Origin: Diaminobutyricibacter sp. McL0608
Lineage (GTDB): Bacteria; Actinomycetota; Actinomycetes; Actinomycetales; Microbacteriaceae
Reading direction: 5' to 3'
Assembly (NCBI RefSeq): GCF_039613825.1
Contig: NZ_CP154826.1
Coordinates: 2,418,001-2,482,000 of the forward strand
Length of the DNA: 64,000 bases
Part shown: positions 25,621 to 36,188 of the stretch, piece by piece
Position numbering within the stretch: position 1 is the stretch's first letter
Layout: every line of letters begins with the position of its first letter
Translations under genes and position numbers: made by a program
Notes under the pieces: generated by a model
Told to the model about the DNA's origin: nothing
Database searches by the model: none
What the model saw: only the letters and a program-made list of their open reading frames with translations

Positions 25621-26251
25621 CGCCGTCGAACCCGTCCACGCCGTCGGCGAGCAGCGGTGAGATGCGCGGAAGGTCGTCGATCGAGTTGACCCCGAGCTGC
25701 GTGAGCAGCAGGTCGGTGGTGCCGTAGTTGATGGCGCCGGTCTCGCTGTCGGTGAAGAGTTCGGTGATCAGACCGCGGCCGAGCAGGGTGCGCACGACCG
25801 AGTCGACGTTCACGGCACGGATGGATGCGATGGCACCCCGGCTGATCGGCTGCTTGTATGCGATGACCGCAAGCGTTTCGAGCGCCGCCTGCGAGAGCTT
25901 CGTCGGGTTCTGTGCGAGCACGTAGTCGGCCACGACGTCGTCGTATTCGGCGCGCACGTAGATGCGCCAGCCTCCGCCGACCTCGCGCAGCTCGAACCCG
26001 CGCCGCACGCCGCCGTCCTCACCGTCGAAGTCGCGCACCAGGGCGTCGATCGCAGCGCGTACGCGTTTGACCGGGGCACGGACGGCGGTCGCGAGCATGA
26101 CCACACTGAGCGGCTCGTCGGCGACCATCAGAATCGCCTCGAGAGCACGCTCGACGTCGATCTCCGCCTGGACGTCCGCCACGTCCGTAGCGCCGTCCAC
26201 CTCGATGGCCGAGTCCTCGACTTCGCTTACGCGCGTTGCTTCATCCGTCAT
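25610..26251 (-). CDS. scpB: Chromosome segregation and condensation protein ScpB
   Basis: A 213-residue kleisin-interacting (Kite) protein made of two winged helices; TLAVIAYKQPISRGAIASIR is the family signature. As a dimer it binds ScpA and SMC. ATG 26251 (MTDEATRVSE) has GGAG seven bases upstream and overlaps the end of scpA; a slightly longer frame exists. The first 30 residues are acidic and probably disordered. Confidence 0.95.
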   Translation of the reverse strand: MTDEATRVSEVEDSAIEVDGATDVADVQAEIDVERALEAILMVADEPLSVVMLATAVRAPVKRVRAAIDALVRDFDGEDGGVRRGFELREVGGGWRIYVRAEYDDVVADYVLAQNPTKLSQAALETLAVIAYKQPISRGAIASIRAVNVDSVVRTLLGRGLITELFTDSETGAINYGTTDLLLTQLGVNSIDDLPRISPLLADGVDGFDGDVR

Positions 26252-27173
26252 AGTCGGCTCCGAGGTTAGCAAGATTCTCCTGTGACCAGTGTTCGGCCGT
26301 CCATCTGAGGCTGAGTTCGCCGAGCGGTTCGACCTGCTCGAACGCGATCGCTGCGTGCCGGTACAGCTCCAGCACCGCCAGGAACCGGGCGATCACGACG
26401 CCTTTCTGGTCGGCGCCCGCGATCAGCTGCCGGAAGGTCAGCGTCTCACCGGAGCGCAGCATCCCGACGACGTGCGCCGCCTGTTCCCGGATGCTCACCA
26501 GCGGCGCGTGGAGGTGGTCCAGTCCGACGGTCGGCAGCTCGCGCGGCGTCAGCGCGAGGGTCGCGAGCGCGGCGAAGTCGTCGACCGACAGGGTCCACAC
26601 CAGTTCGGGTGTCCGCTGGCGGAACTTGTCCTCCAGTCGAACGCTCCGCGCATGCCGGGTGGCCTCCGCCTCGAGTCCAGCCTGGAACCAGGCCGACGCC
26701 TCCTTGAACGCCCGGTACTGCAGCAGCCGCGCGAAAAGGAGGTCACGTGCTTCGAGGAGCGCCACGTCTTCCGCGTCCACGAGTTCGCCCTGCGGCAGGA
26801 GCCCTGCGACCTTCAGGTCGAGCAGGGTCGCCGCGACGACCAGGAACTCGCTGGCCTCGTCGAGGTTCTTGTCCGAGTCGATGGTGCGCAGGTAGCTGAT
26901 GAACTCGTCGGTGACGCGGCTCAGCGAGATGTCGGTGATGTCGAGCTCGTGCTTGGTGATCAGGCTCAGCAGCAGATCGAACGGTCCCTCGAAGTGGCCC
27001 AGGTCGACACGGAAACTGCGCGCGACCGGCTGCACTGCATCCGCCTCCGTGCCCGCATCCGGAGCGGTCGGCTCGGCGGACGACAAAGCTGAAGTGGACG
27101 ACGAGGCCGCAGCGGCAGCATCTGCGTCGGGAAGCTCCGCGTCGAAGCCGGTCGGGCTAGGCGACGGCGCCAC
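26241..27173 (-). CDS. scpA: Segregation and condensation protein ScpA (kleisin)
   Basis: A 310-residue kleisin of the SMC-ScpAB condensin. After ~48 low-complexity residues the family opens with FRVDLGHFEGPFDLLLSLI and TDISLSRVTDEFISYL. The C-terminal winged helix (VIARFLAVLELYRH) binds SMC. GTG 27173 overlaps the parA 3' end by 17 bases; a later start could trim the Ala/Ser-rich head. Confidence 0.94.
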   Translation of the reverse strand: MAPSPSPTGFDAELPDADAAAAASSSTSALSSAEPTAPDAGTEADAVQPVARSFRVDLGHFEGPFDLLLSLITKHELDITDISLSRVTDEFISYLRTIDSDKNLDEASEFLVVAATLLDLKVAGLLPQGELVDAEDVALLEARDLLFARLLQYRAFKEASAWFQAGLEAEATRHARSVRLEDKFRQRTPELVWTLSVDDFAALATLALTPRELPTVGLDHLHAPLVSIREQAAHVVGMLRSGETLTFRQLIAGADQKGVVIARFLAVLELYRHAAIAFEQVEPLGELSLRWTAEHWSQENLANLGADYDG

Positions 27174-28056
27174 GCGCGATCAGCTCTCTGGAGAGCTGCC
27201 GGTAGGCCTCGGCGGCCGCGTGCTCCGGCGCGAACTGGGTGATCGGCGTCGCGGCGACCGACGCATCCGGGAACTTGACCGTGCGGGAGATCACCGTCTC
27301 GAGCACGTTGTTGCCGAACGCGTCGACGACCCTTTCCAGCACCTCGCGCGAGTGCAGCGTGCGCGAGTCGTACATCGTCGCCAGGATGCCGTCGAGCTGG
27401 ATCGCCGGGTTGAGCCGCTCGCGCACTTTGTCGATGGTCTCGATGAGCAGGGCGACACCGCGCAGGGCGAAGTACTCGCATTCGAGCGGGATCAGCACGC
27501 CGTGGCTCGCCGTCAGCGCGTTCACCGTCAGAATGCCGAGCGACGGCTGGCAGTCGATCAGGATCACGTCGTAGTCGTCGCTCACCTTGCGCAGAACGCT
27601 CGCGAGGATCTGTTCCCGAGCGACTTCGTTGACGAGGTGTACTTCGGCGGCCGACAGGTCGATGTTCGCGGGGATGATGTCGAGTCCGGGCGTCTCCGTG
27701 TGCTGGATGGCCTCGCTGACATCTTTGGTGCGCGACAGCAGCAGGTCGTAGATCGTCGTGACGTCGTGGGTCTGCGCACCGAGACCGGCGGAGAGAGCGC
27801 CCTGCGGATCGAAGTCGACTGCGAGCACACGCCGCCCGTATTCGGCCAGCGCAGCACCCAGGTTGATGCTCGTCGTCGTCTTGCCGACGCCGCCCTTCTG
27901 GTTGCAGAGTGCGATGATGCGGGCCGGGCCGTGGGTCTTCAGCGGCTTGGGCATGGCGAAGGAACGCAGCGGGCGACCGGTGGGGCCGAGCGGGGCGGGA
28001 AGGGACGCTTCATCCAGGCCGGGGAGCTCTGCTCGAACCTCGTTGCTGCGCGTCAC
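27157..28056 (-). CDS. ParA-family (Soj/MinD-like) ATPase
   Basis: A 299-residue deviant Walker ATPase. The motif is CNQKGGVGKTTTS (51-63), with VDFDPQGALS as the second motif and DCQPSLGILTVNAL as Walker B. It lies upstream of scpAB without a ParB gene, the usual place of the second ParA homologue in actinobacteria. A role in chromosome organisation is inferred from context. GTG 28056 is chosen because GAGGAA lies seven bases upstream; the frame opens 14 codons earlier. Confidence 0.88.
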   Translation of the reverse strand: MTRSNEVRAELPGLDEASLPAPLGPTGRPLRSFAMPKPLKTHGPARIIALCNQKGGVGKTTTSINLGAALAEYGRRVLAVDFDPQGALSAGLGAQTHDVTTIYDLLLSRTKDVSEAIQHTETPGLDIIPANIDLSAAEVHLVNEVAREQILASVLRKVSDDYDVILIDCQPSLGILTVNALTASHGVLIPLECEYFALRGVALLIETIDKVRERLNPAIQLDGILATMYDSRTLHSREVLERVVDAFGNNVLETVISRTVKFPDASVAATPITQFAPEHAAAEAYRQLSRELIARGAVA

Positions 28057-28156
28057 CTGCGTGTTCCTCGTCCCTGTAGTGCGGTCCTTCAAACGCACAG
28101 TCTATCGGCGGTCTCCCCGGTTCGCGGGCCGCACCCGCCGCGATCCGCGAGGCCGT

Positions 28157-29062
28157 TCACCGAGCGCGCGGGTGCGCCGTCGTGTACATGTCGCGCAGGG
28201 TGTCGGCCGTCACGAGGGTGTAGATCTGCGTCGTCGCGACCGACGAGTGGCCGAGCAGTTCCTGCACGACCCGCACGTCGGCTCCCCCGGCGAGCAGATG
28301 GGTGGCGAAGGAGTGCCTGAGCGTGTGCGGTGACACCTCGACGCCGAGGTGCGCGCGCTCCGCCGCCGAGCGGATGATCAACCAGGCGTTCTGGCGCGAC
28401 ACCCGCTGTCCGCGCATCCCCAGGAACAGCGCCGGTGTCGCCTTTCCCCGCACGGACAGGGCCGGTCGCGCCCGCACCAGGTAGGCGTCGAGGGCCGCGC
28501 GGGCGAAACTTCCGAGCGGCACGATCCGCTGTTTCGAGCCCTTGCCGGTGAGTCGCACGATGTCCTCGTCGATCACGTCGTCGACGTTCAGGTCGACCGC
28601 CTCACTCACGCGGGCGCCGGTCGCGTAGAGGAGCTCGAGCAGCGCCTTGTCACGCAACGACTGGATGTCGTCGCCGTCGGTGGCCGCGAGCAGGGCTGCG
28701 ACCTGGTCGATCGTGATCGCTTTCGGCAGGCGGCTGGCGAGTTTGGGCGGCTTCACCTCGCGGGCAACGTCTGCCGGGGCGAGCTGTTCTTCGAGCAGGA
28801 ACCGGTGGAATCCGCGGACCGTGGACAGCATCCGCGCCATCGACGACGCCGTGAGCGGCGCGTCTTCGCGGGTTCCGAGGTGGCGCGCGAACGCCGACAC
28901 CTGCGCGGAGGTGATGGCGGCCGGGTCGTCGACCCCTTCGCCGGTGAGCCAGTTCGCGTAGACACCGAGGTCGCGCCGGTAGGCGGCGACCGTGTTGGCC
29001 GAGAGGCCCCTCTCGATCGAGACATGCCGCAGGTAGGAGTCCACAGCCGTCGCGATGGTCAC
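28157..29062 (-). CDS. xerD: Site-specific tyrosine recombinase XerD
   Basis: A 301-residue recombinase of normal length. It has an N-terminal SAM-like core-binding domain (about 3-95) and the catalytic set Arg151 (TGARVSEA), Lys174, His246 and Arg249 ([12 protein letters not shown]), His272 ([10 protein letters not shown]) and Tyr281. With XerC it resolves chromosome dimers at dif. Location next to parA-scpAB is the standard one, which argues against it being a mobile-element integrase. GTG 29062 overlaps the nudix stop as GTGA. Confidence 0.93.
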   Translation of the reverse strand: MTIATAVDSYLRHVSIERGLSANTVAAYRRDLGVYANWLTGEGVDDPAAITSAQVSAFARHLGTREDAPLTASSMARMLSTVRGFHRFLLEEQLAPADVAREVKPPKLASRLPKAITIDQVAALLAATDGDDIQSLRDKALLELLYATGARVSEAVDLNVDDVIDEDIVRLTGKGSKQRIVPLGSFARAALDAYLVRARPALSVRGKATPALFLGMRGQRVSRQNAWLIIRSAAERAHLGVEVSPHTLRHSFATHLLAGGADVRVVQELLGHSSVATTQIYTLVTADTLRDMYTTAHPRAR

Positions 29063-29736
29063 GGCCGCATGTCCCCGTCCGGCCGCTCGCGCTCGCCGGC
29101 CTTGCCGAGTTTGGGATGCCGCGGCCAGGGGCTGTTGGCGGCTCCCAGCTGCGACCATCCGGTCTCCCGCGCCGTACGGGCCGCGAGGGCTCCGACGATG
29201 AGTGACGGGTTCTGGATGCGTCTGGCGAGCACCGCATCCACCACCTCGTCGAGCGGGACCCAGCGCTTCTCGATGTCCGCCTCTTCTTCGGTGCGGTCGA
29301 AAGCCGCCGCAGTCGGGCGCACCGTGCGGGCCAGGTAGATGCGGATCGCCTCGTCGCTGCCGCCGGGCGAGGTGTAGAACTCGGCGAGCACGCTCCAGTC
29401 GTCGGCTTCGAGGTCGGCCTCTTCGGCGAGTTCGCGTTTCGCCGCGGCGAGCGGAAGTTCGCCGTGCAGATCGAGCAGCCCGGCGGGGATCTCCCAGTCG
29501 CGGTACCGCACCGGATGCCGGTACTGCTTGATCAGGAGCGCCCGGTCATCGTCGTCGAGGGCGAGGATCGCCACCGCACCGGTGTGGTCGACGAATTCAC
29601 GGACGATGTCGTGACCGTTGTACCGGAACGTCTCGCGTCGGAGGTTCCACACCTTGCCCGTGAACACGTTCTCGGACGCGACGATGTCCGGCGTCTCGGG
29701 GTCGTCCGAGAGCAGGTCGTCGGTGCGGGCGCCCAC
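29059..29736 (-). CDS. Nudix hydrolase, ADP-ribose pyrophosphatase type
   Basis: A 225-residue Nudix enzyme of the ADP-ribose diphosphatase class. The core is [11 protein letters not shown] followed by [12 protein letters not shown], a Nudix box in which the last glycine is replaced by aspartate (EEADL instead of EExGL). [15 protein letters not shown] follows, as in ADP-ribose hydrolases. The start is GTG 29736, four bases after the pyrG stop. AGGA lies 12-13 bases upstream, so initiation is probably coupled to pyrG termination. Confidence 0.88.
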   Translation of the reverse strand: MGARTDDLLSDDPETPDIVASENVFTGKVWNLRRETFRYNGHDIVREFVDHTGAVAILALDDDDRALLIKQYRHPVRYRDWEIPAGLLDLHGELPLAAAKRELAEEADLEADDWSVLAEFYTSPGGSDEAIRIYLARTVRPTAAAFDRTEEEADIEKRWVPLDEVVDAVLARRIQNPSLIVGALAARTARETGWSQLGAANSPWPRHPKLGKAGERERPDGDMRP

Positions 29737-29740
29737 CTGT

Positions 29741-31438
<1,698 letters not shown>

Positions 31439-31500
31439 TTATGCTATCACCTTGCGCGCTGGAGCTTGGAACGACGCATCGCGTCGCCGCGACGCCAGCG

Positions 31501-31523
31501 CCGAGCAAGCTACGCTTGCTCGG
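31501..31523 (-). terminator. Hairpin after recN
   Basis: CCGAGCAAGC and GCTTGCTCGG form a perfect 10-bp stem with a TAC loop, one base beyond the recN stop. No T tract follows, so it may be a factor-dependent terminator or a transcript-protecting structure between recN and pyrG. Confidence 0.6.
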
Positions 31524-31524
31524 A

Positions 31525-33234
31525 TCACACCGAGGCGCCCGAAGCCATCTCGATGAGCTCCCGCGCGTGCGCGAGGCCGCTTTCGGAGTCGGGCAGTCCT
31601 GACAGCAGTCGCGCCATTTCGGCGATACGTTCGTCGCCGCCCAGCTGGCGCACGCTCGATGCGGTCACCGACCCGTCGCTGCCTTTGACCACGGTGAGGT
31701 GATTCGTCGCGAACGCCGCGACCTGTGCGAGGTGGGTGACGACGATCACCTGGGCGGTCTCTGCGAGCCGGGCGAGTCGCCTGCCGATCTCGATCGCGGA
31801 TGCTCCCCCGACGCCGGCGTCGATCTCGTCGAAGATGAAGGTGGGCACCGGGTCGCTCCCCGCGATGACGACTTCGATCGCGAGCATCACGCGCGAGAGC
31901 TCGCCTCCGGATGCTCCGCGCCCGAGCGCCCGTGGCTCGGCGCCGGCGTGCGGCTGGAGCAGGATCGACACGAGGTCGCGGCCGGTCGCCGTGAACTCTT
32001 CGCGCTCAGCGACCTGCACGATGACCCGGGCGTCAGCCATGGCGAGCGCTGAGAGCTCATCGGACACGGCCTCGCCGAGTCGTTCGGCTGCAGTCGTGCG
32101 GAGTTCGGTCAGCGCTGTCGCGAGTTCGTCGAGCAGCACCCGGTCGTCGTCGACGCCGTTGCGCAGCTGGTCGATGCGTTCGGAGTCCCCGTCGAGTTCG
32201 AACAACCGCGAACTGCCGGTCTCCAGGTTGCGGATGACCTCGTCGAGTGTTGGACCGTACTTGCGGATCAGCGTGGTCAGCTCGGCTCGCCGCTCCTGGA
32301 CGATCTCCAGCTCACGCGCGCCGTCGGTGTCGAGGCCGGCCAGGTAGGACGAGAGCTGGGCCGCGATGTCGGATACGAGGTAGTTGGCGTTTGCGACGGC
32401 TTCGGCGAGCGCGACGAGTTGAGCGTCGTGCGAGGACACACGTTCGAGGTTGCGGCGGGCCGTGTCGAGCAGTGCGAGGGCGTCGGCGCCTTCGGATTCT
32501 TCAGCGGAGAGGAGCTCTCGCGCACTCGCGGCGGCGACGCGCAGGTCTTCGAGGTTGGAGAGCCGTTCCGACCGCTCGGCGAGTTCTTCGTCTTCACCGG
32601 GCTGGGGAGCCACGGTCTCGATCTCCGCCATCGCGAGCCGCAGGTCTTCTGCTTCTCGTGCGCGTCGATCCTGGTCGGCCACGAGTTCGTCGAGTTCGGC
32701 ACGGTTCTCGTTCCAGCGGTAGAACACGTGCTGGTAGTTCTGCAGCGCCCCAGCGAGTTCGGCACCCGCGTAGCGGTCGAGCGCTTCTCGCTGGGCGACG
32801 GCCGATCGGAGCCTGACTTGATCGGACTGCCCGTGGACGACGACGAGCTGCTCGCCGAGTTCGGTGAGTACGCTCACCGGCGCGCTGCGCCCGCCGACCA
32901 CCGCACGGCTGCGCCCTTCTGCGGACACAGACCGGCTCAGCACGAGCTCGGCTGTTCCGTTGTCGATGGGGTCGACGTCGCCTCCCGCATCACGCACACG
33001 ATCGACCACGTCTCCGGTATCGCGTACCCGCCAGCGGCCTTCGACCCACGCCTGCGGGCTGCCGAGCCGCACAGCGCCGGTGTCGGCGCGCTCTCCGAGG
33101 AGGAGTCCCAGCGCCGAGACGACCATCGTCTTGCCCGCGCCCGTCTCGCCCGTGAGTGCTGTGAATCCCGGTCCGAGTGGGAGTGCCGCTTCGGCAATGA
33201 CGCCCAGGTCTTTGATCGAGATCTCCTCAATCAC
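31525..33234 (-). CDS. recN: DNA repair ATPase RecN
   Basis: A 569-residue SMC-like protein for double-strand-break repair. Walker A is GETGAGKT (29-36). A coiled-coil middle region spans about 170-370 with a break near 270. The C-terminal half has the ABC signature ASGGELSRVMLA and Walker B FIFDEIDAGVGG. The start is GTG 33234, nine bases after nadK. Confidence 0.95.
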   Translation of the reverse strand: MIEEISIKDLGVIAEAALPLGPGFTALTGETGAGKTMVVSALGLLLGERADTGAVRLGSPQAWVEGRWRVRDTGDVVDRVRDAGGDVDPIDNGTAELVLSRSVSAEGRSRAVVGGRSAPVSVLTELGEQLVVVHGQSDQVRLRSAVAQREALDRYAGAELAGALQNYQHVFYRWNENRAELDELVADQDRRAREAEDLRLAMAEIETVAPQPGEDEELAERSERLSNLEDLRVAAASARELLSAEESEGADALALLDTARRNLERVSSHDAQLVALAEAVANANYLVSDIAAQLSSYLAGLDTDGARELEIVQERRAELTTLIRKYGPTLDEVIRNLETGSSRLFELDGDSERIDQLRNGVDDDRVLLDELATALTELRTTAAERLGEAVSDELSALAMADARVIVQVAEREEFTATGRDLVSILLQPHAGAEPRALGRGASGGELSRVMLAIEVVIAGSDPVPTFIFDEIDAGVGGASAIEIGRRLARLAETAQVIVVTHLAQVAAFATNHLTVVKGSDGSVTASSVRQLGGDERIAEMARLLSGLPDSESGLAHARELIEMASGASV

Positions 33235-33243
33235 CGTCTCACC

Positions 33244-34161
33244 TCATTCACGACCCGCCGGCCCCCGCCATCCCGTCACCGGGAGATCGAACTTGTGGAC
33301 GAGGCGGTCGGTGAATGGTCCCGGGTGAAGCCGCGCCAGCCGCACCGGGATCGGCGAACGCCGAACGACGACACGGGCGCCCGGCGGGAGGTCGAACGCG
33401 CGCCGCCCGTCGCACCAGAGGATGCCCGCACCGCCCGCCCTGTCGAGCACTTCCACAGCGAGCGAGGACTCCGCATCGACCACGAGCGGTCGGGCGAAGA
33501 GTGCGTGCGCGCTCAGCGGCACCAGCAGCAGGGCCGCCACCCCCGGCCAGACGACCGGGCCGCCCGCGGAGAACGAATACGCCGTCGATCCGGTGGGGGT
33601 CGACATCACGACGCCGTCGCAGCCGAAACTCTCCATGGGACGCCCGTCGACTTCGATGACGACCTCGAGCATCCGCTCGCGGCTCGCCTTCTCGACGGTG
33701 GCCTCATTGAGCGCCCAGCTTTCGTACACCACCTGGTTGTCGACCTTGACACGTGCCGACAGCGTCATACGCTCCTCGACCGTGTAGTCGTTGGCGAGCC
33801 CGCGGGCCACCGCCTCACGCAGGTCATCGCGCTCGCTCTCGGCGAGGAACCCCACATGGCCCAGGTTGACCCCGAGAAGCGGCGCGCCGCATCCGCGCAC
33901 CAGCTCGGCCGCACGCAGGATCGTGCCGTCGCCCCCGAGCACGATGACCAGTTCGAGTTCTTCGGGGCGCACGTCCGCGCCGAGGACGGCGACTTCGACG
34001 AGCCCCGGCTCAGCCGCGAGCAGATCACGCCGCTCGTCTTCACTGAGCACAGGGGTGGCTCCGGCTTCCAGGAGCTGGGAGCAGACGGCGACGCCCGCAT
34101 CGAGCGAATCCTGTCTGCCTGTGTGCGCAACGACGAGGATGTACCGTGCAGGTGCATCCAT
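33244..34161 (-). CDS. nadK: NAD kinase
   Basis: A 305-residue kinase forming NADP. The phosphate-binding GGDGT is at 76-80, GHVGFL at 101-106, and the NAD-binding TPTGSTAYSFSAGGP further on. ATG 34161 is supported by GGAG ten bases upstream. A GTG three codons earlier overlaps the tlyA stop as GTGA and is an alternative. The order tlyA-nadK-recN is conserved in actinobacteria. Confidence 0.94.
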   Translation of the reverse strand: MDAPARYILVVAHTGRQDSLDAGVAVCSQLLEAGATPVLSEDERRDLLAAEPGLVEVAVLGADVRPEELELVIVLGGDGTILRAAELVRGCGAPLLGVNLGHVGFLAESERDDLREAVARGLANDYTVEERMTLSARVKVDNQVVYESWALNEATVEKASRERMLEVVIEVDGRPMESFGCDGVVMSTPTGSTAYSFSAGGPVVWPGVAALLLVPLSAHALFARPLVVDAESSLAVEVLDRAGGAGILWCDGRRAFDLPPGARVVVRRSPIPVRLARLHPGPFTDRLVHKFDLPVTGWRGPAGRE

Positions 34162-34166
34162 AGGCG

Positions 34167-34967
34167 TCACGCTCCAACCATCGCGTTGATCTCGTTCAAC
34201 CATTCTGTCGGATTGCGACCCGTCGTCGCGCTCAGCCAGACAAGATACTCATGATTTCCTTGGCTGCCCACGATTGTGGAGGAGACGATGCCGGCCGTTC
34301 CGATGCCCAGATCCTGCGCAGCCCACAAGACGTTCGCCACCGCATCCGCCCTCAGCGCCGGCTCCCGAACGATACCCTCGCGGATCCCCGTCCGACCGAC
34401 CTCGAATTGCGGTTTGACCAGGAGCACGAAGTCCGCGCCATCAGCGGCGGTCTCGACGAGCGCCGGCAGCACCATCCGCAGCGAGATGAAGGAGAGATCG
34501 CCGACGACGAGGTCGGGTCGGGTGGTCTCGCCGAGCAGACCGGCGAGCGACTCAGCTGTCAGGGTCCGCGCGTTGACGCCTTCGAACGATCGCAGTCGCG
34601 GCTCGCGCGTCAATTCCGGAGCGAGCTGCCCGTGGCCGACGTCGATCGCGATCACGAGCCGCGCATCCCGCTCCAGCAGGACCTGACTGAACCCGCCGGT
34701 CGACGCGCCGACATCCATCGCGACGCGTCCGCGGACCGGCACACCGAACGCGTCGAGGGCGCCGATGAGTTTGTGCGCCCCGCGGCTCACGTAGCGGTCG
34801 GTCACTGCGACCTCGATCAGCTGGTCGTCGCCGACCTTGGAAGCGGCCTTCACGACTCCTTCACCGTCGACGGTCACCAGCCCGTCGGCGATCAGTTTGG
34901 CAGCGTGCGAGCGGGAGCGGGCGAGTCCGCGCTCCGTCATCGCGACGTCGAGGCGGCCCTCAGCCAT
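34167..34967 (-). CDS. tlyA: TlyA-family rRNA 2'-O-methyltransferase
   Basis: A 266-residue protein. An N-terminal S4 domain (RLDVAMTERGLARSRSHAAK) is joined to an FtsJ-type methyltransferase (DVGASTGGFSQVLLE as the SAM motif; DLSFISL; LLVKPQFE). In mycobacteria the homologue methylates riboses in 16S and 23S rRNA and sensitises cells to capreomycin. ATG 34967 overlaps the end of the small ORF upstream by 8 bases. Confidence 0.93.
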   Translation of the reverse strand: MAEGRLDVAMTERGLARSRSHAAKLIADGLVTVDGEGVVKAASKVGDDQLIEVAVTDRYVSRGAHKLIGALDAFGVPVRGRVAMDVGASTGGFSQVLLERDARLVIAIDVGHGQLAPELTREPRLRSFEGVNARTLTAESLAGLLGETTRPDLVVGDLSFISLRMVLPALVETAADGADFVLLVKPQFEVGRTGIREGIVREPALRADAVANVLWAAQDLGIGTAGIVSSTIVGSQGNHEYLVWLSATTGRNPTEWLNEINAMVGA

Positions 34968-35127
34968 GGGTGCGCGGAACGTCCCCACCCTCGAGCAGCT
35001 GACGCAGTTCGTCGTGCACCTGCGTGTACGCCTCGGCGCGCGAAGCCAGCGGCTGGTCTTCGATCACGCGCAGGCGCGGCATGAGGGCGTCGTCGAGCGC
35101 GGTCGCAATGTCGTCGTCGGGTGTCAC
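34960..35127 (-). CDS. Conserved small protein upstream of tlyA (55 aa)
   Basis: A 55-codon frame starting at GTG 35127. The core PRLRVIEDQPLASRAEAYTQ followed by VHDELRQLLEG is helical and resembles the short protein found next to tlyA in other actinobacteria. Its function is unknown. It overlaps tlyA by 8 bases and follows the HAD phosphatase gene after 35 bases. The ribosome-binding site is poor (AGAG). Confidence 0.65.
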   Translation of the reverse strand: MTPDDDIATALDDALMPRLRVIEDQPLASRAEAYTQVHDELRQLLEGGDVPRTHG

Positions 35128-35162
35128 GTCTCTACGGTAGCGCGTGCGCACGCCATCACGGC

Positions 35163-36188
35163 TCAGGTGTACAGCCGTTCGGGCACGTTGAGCCCGTAGA
35201 TCGCCCTGCCGGAGGTCCAGATCACCGCGGTCGCGGCTCGAAGCAGGTCGATCTCGGAGGTTCCTTCCGCCACGATCTGCACATCGTCACCGCTGATCCG
35301 GACGCTGGCGTCACCCACCGTCGCGGTCGAGTCGTCCTTGGAGAATCGCGTCTGCGGGTACGGCTCCGCGAGCCCGCGGAGATCCTCGAGGATGTACGTC
35401 GGGCGCGACTTCGCGTCGGCGGCGATGAGCTGTTTCGCACGGTCGATCCCCGTGAGAACGTGTACCGACGGGATGCCCGCCCGGTTCGCGCCGAGGATGT
35501 CCGTGTCGAGCCTGTCGCCGATGAAGAGCGGTGACTGGGCACCGAACCGTGCGGTCGCTTCTTCGAAGATCGCCACCTCCGGCTTGCCCGCGACGAGCGG
35601 CAGCCGTCCGGTGGCCGTGTGGACCGCGGACACCAGGGTTCCGTTGCCGGGAGCGATCCCGCGAGCGACAGGAATGGTCCAGTCCGTGTTGGTCGCGACC
35701 CAGGGACGCTCCTCGACGGTGCTGCGCTGCAGCGCGAACGACGCCTCCGCCAGGTCTTTCCAGCCGAGGTCCGGGTGGAAGCCCTGAATGACCGCTGCCG
35801 GATCGTCGTCGGCCGACCGCACCACGGCGAAGCCGGCCTTCTCGACTTCGTGCACGAGGCCTTCCCCGCCGACGACCAGGATGCTGGAGCCGGGCGCGAC
35901 GTGCTGCGCCAGAAGCCGGACCGCCGCCTGCGGCGACGTGACGATGTCGGAGGGCTGGACGTGCAGTCCCAGGTCGGTCAGGTGCTCGGCGACGGATGCG
36001 TCTGTGCGGGACGCATTGTTGGTGATGTATCCGACGCGCACGCTCTCGGCCGCCGCGTTGAGACTTTCCACGGCGTGCGGGATCGCCCGCTGCCCGGCAT
36101 AGACCACACCATCCAGATCGGCGAGGACGACATCGACACCGTCGAGCGGTGCCGTTCCTTCGCTACGCTTTCGCCGGAAGATCGCCAT
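35163..36188 (-). CDS. HAD-superfamily sugar-phosphatase-like hydrolase (NagD type)
   Basis: A 341-residue HAD phosphatase. Motif I is ADLDGVVYAG, motif II TNNASR, and motifs III and IV are AGKPEVAIFEEA and FIGDRLDTDILGANRAG. A type II cap lies in the middle. The C-terminal ~80 residues (VRISGDDVQIVAEG) form an extra domain beyond the NagD core. The substrate is unknown. ATG 36188 lies inside the end of the TPR gene (26-base overlap), indicating coupling. Confidence 0.85.
   Translation of the reverse strand: MAIFRRKRSEGTAPLDGVDVVLADLDGVVYAGQRAIPHAVESLNAAAESVRVGYITNNASRTDASVAEHLTDLGLHVQPSDIVTSPQAAVRLLAQHVAPGSSILVVGGEGLVHEVEKAGFAVVRSADDDPAAVIQGFHPDLGWKDLAEASFALQRSTVEERPWVATNTDWTIPVARGIAPGNGTLVSAVHTATGRLPLVAGKPEVAIFEEATARFGAQSPLFIGDRLDTDILGANRAGIPSVHVLTGIDRAKQLIAADAKSRPTYILEDLRGLAEPYPQTRFSKDDSTATVGDASVRISGDDVQIVAEGTSEIDLLRAATAVIWTSGRAIYGLNVPERLYT

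Noticed and set aside
28157-29062. Tyrosine recombinase as a sign of a prophage or integrative element
   Set aside because: Length, residues and the parA-scpAB neighbourhood identify the housekeeping XerD; no phage genes or att sites adjoin it.
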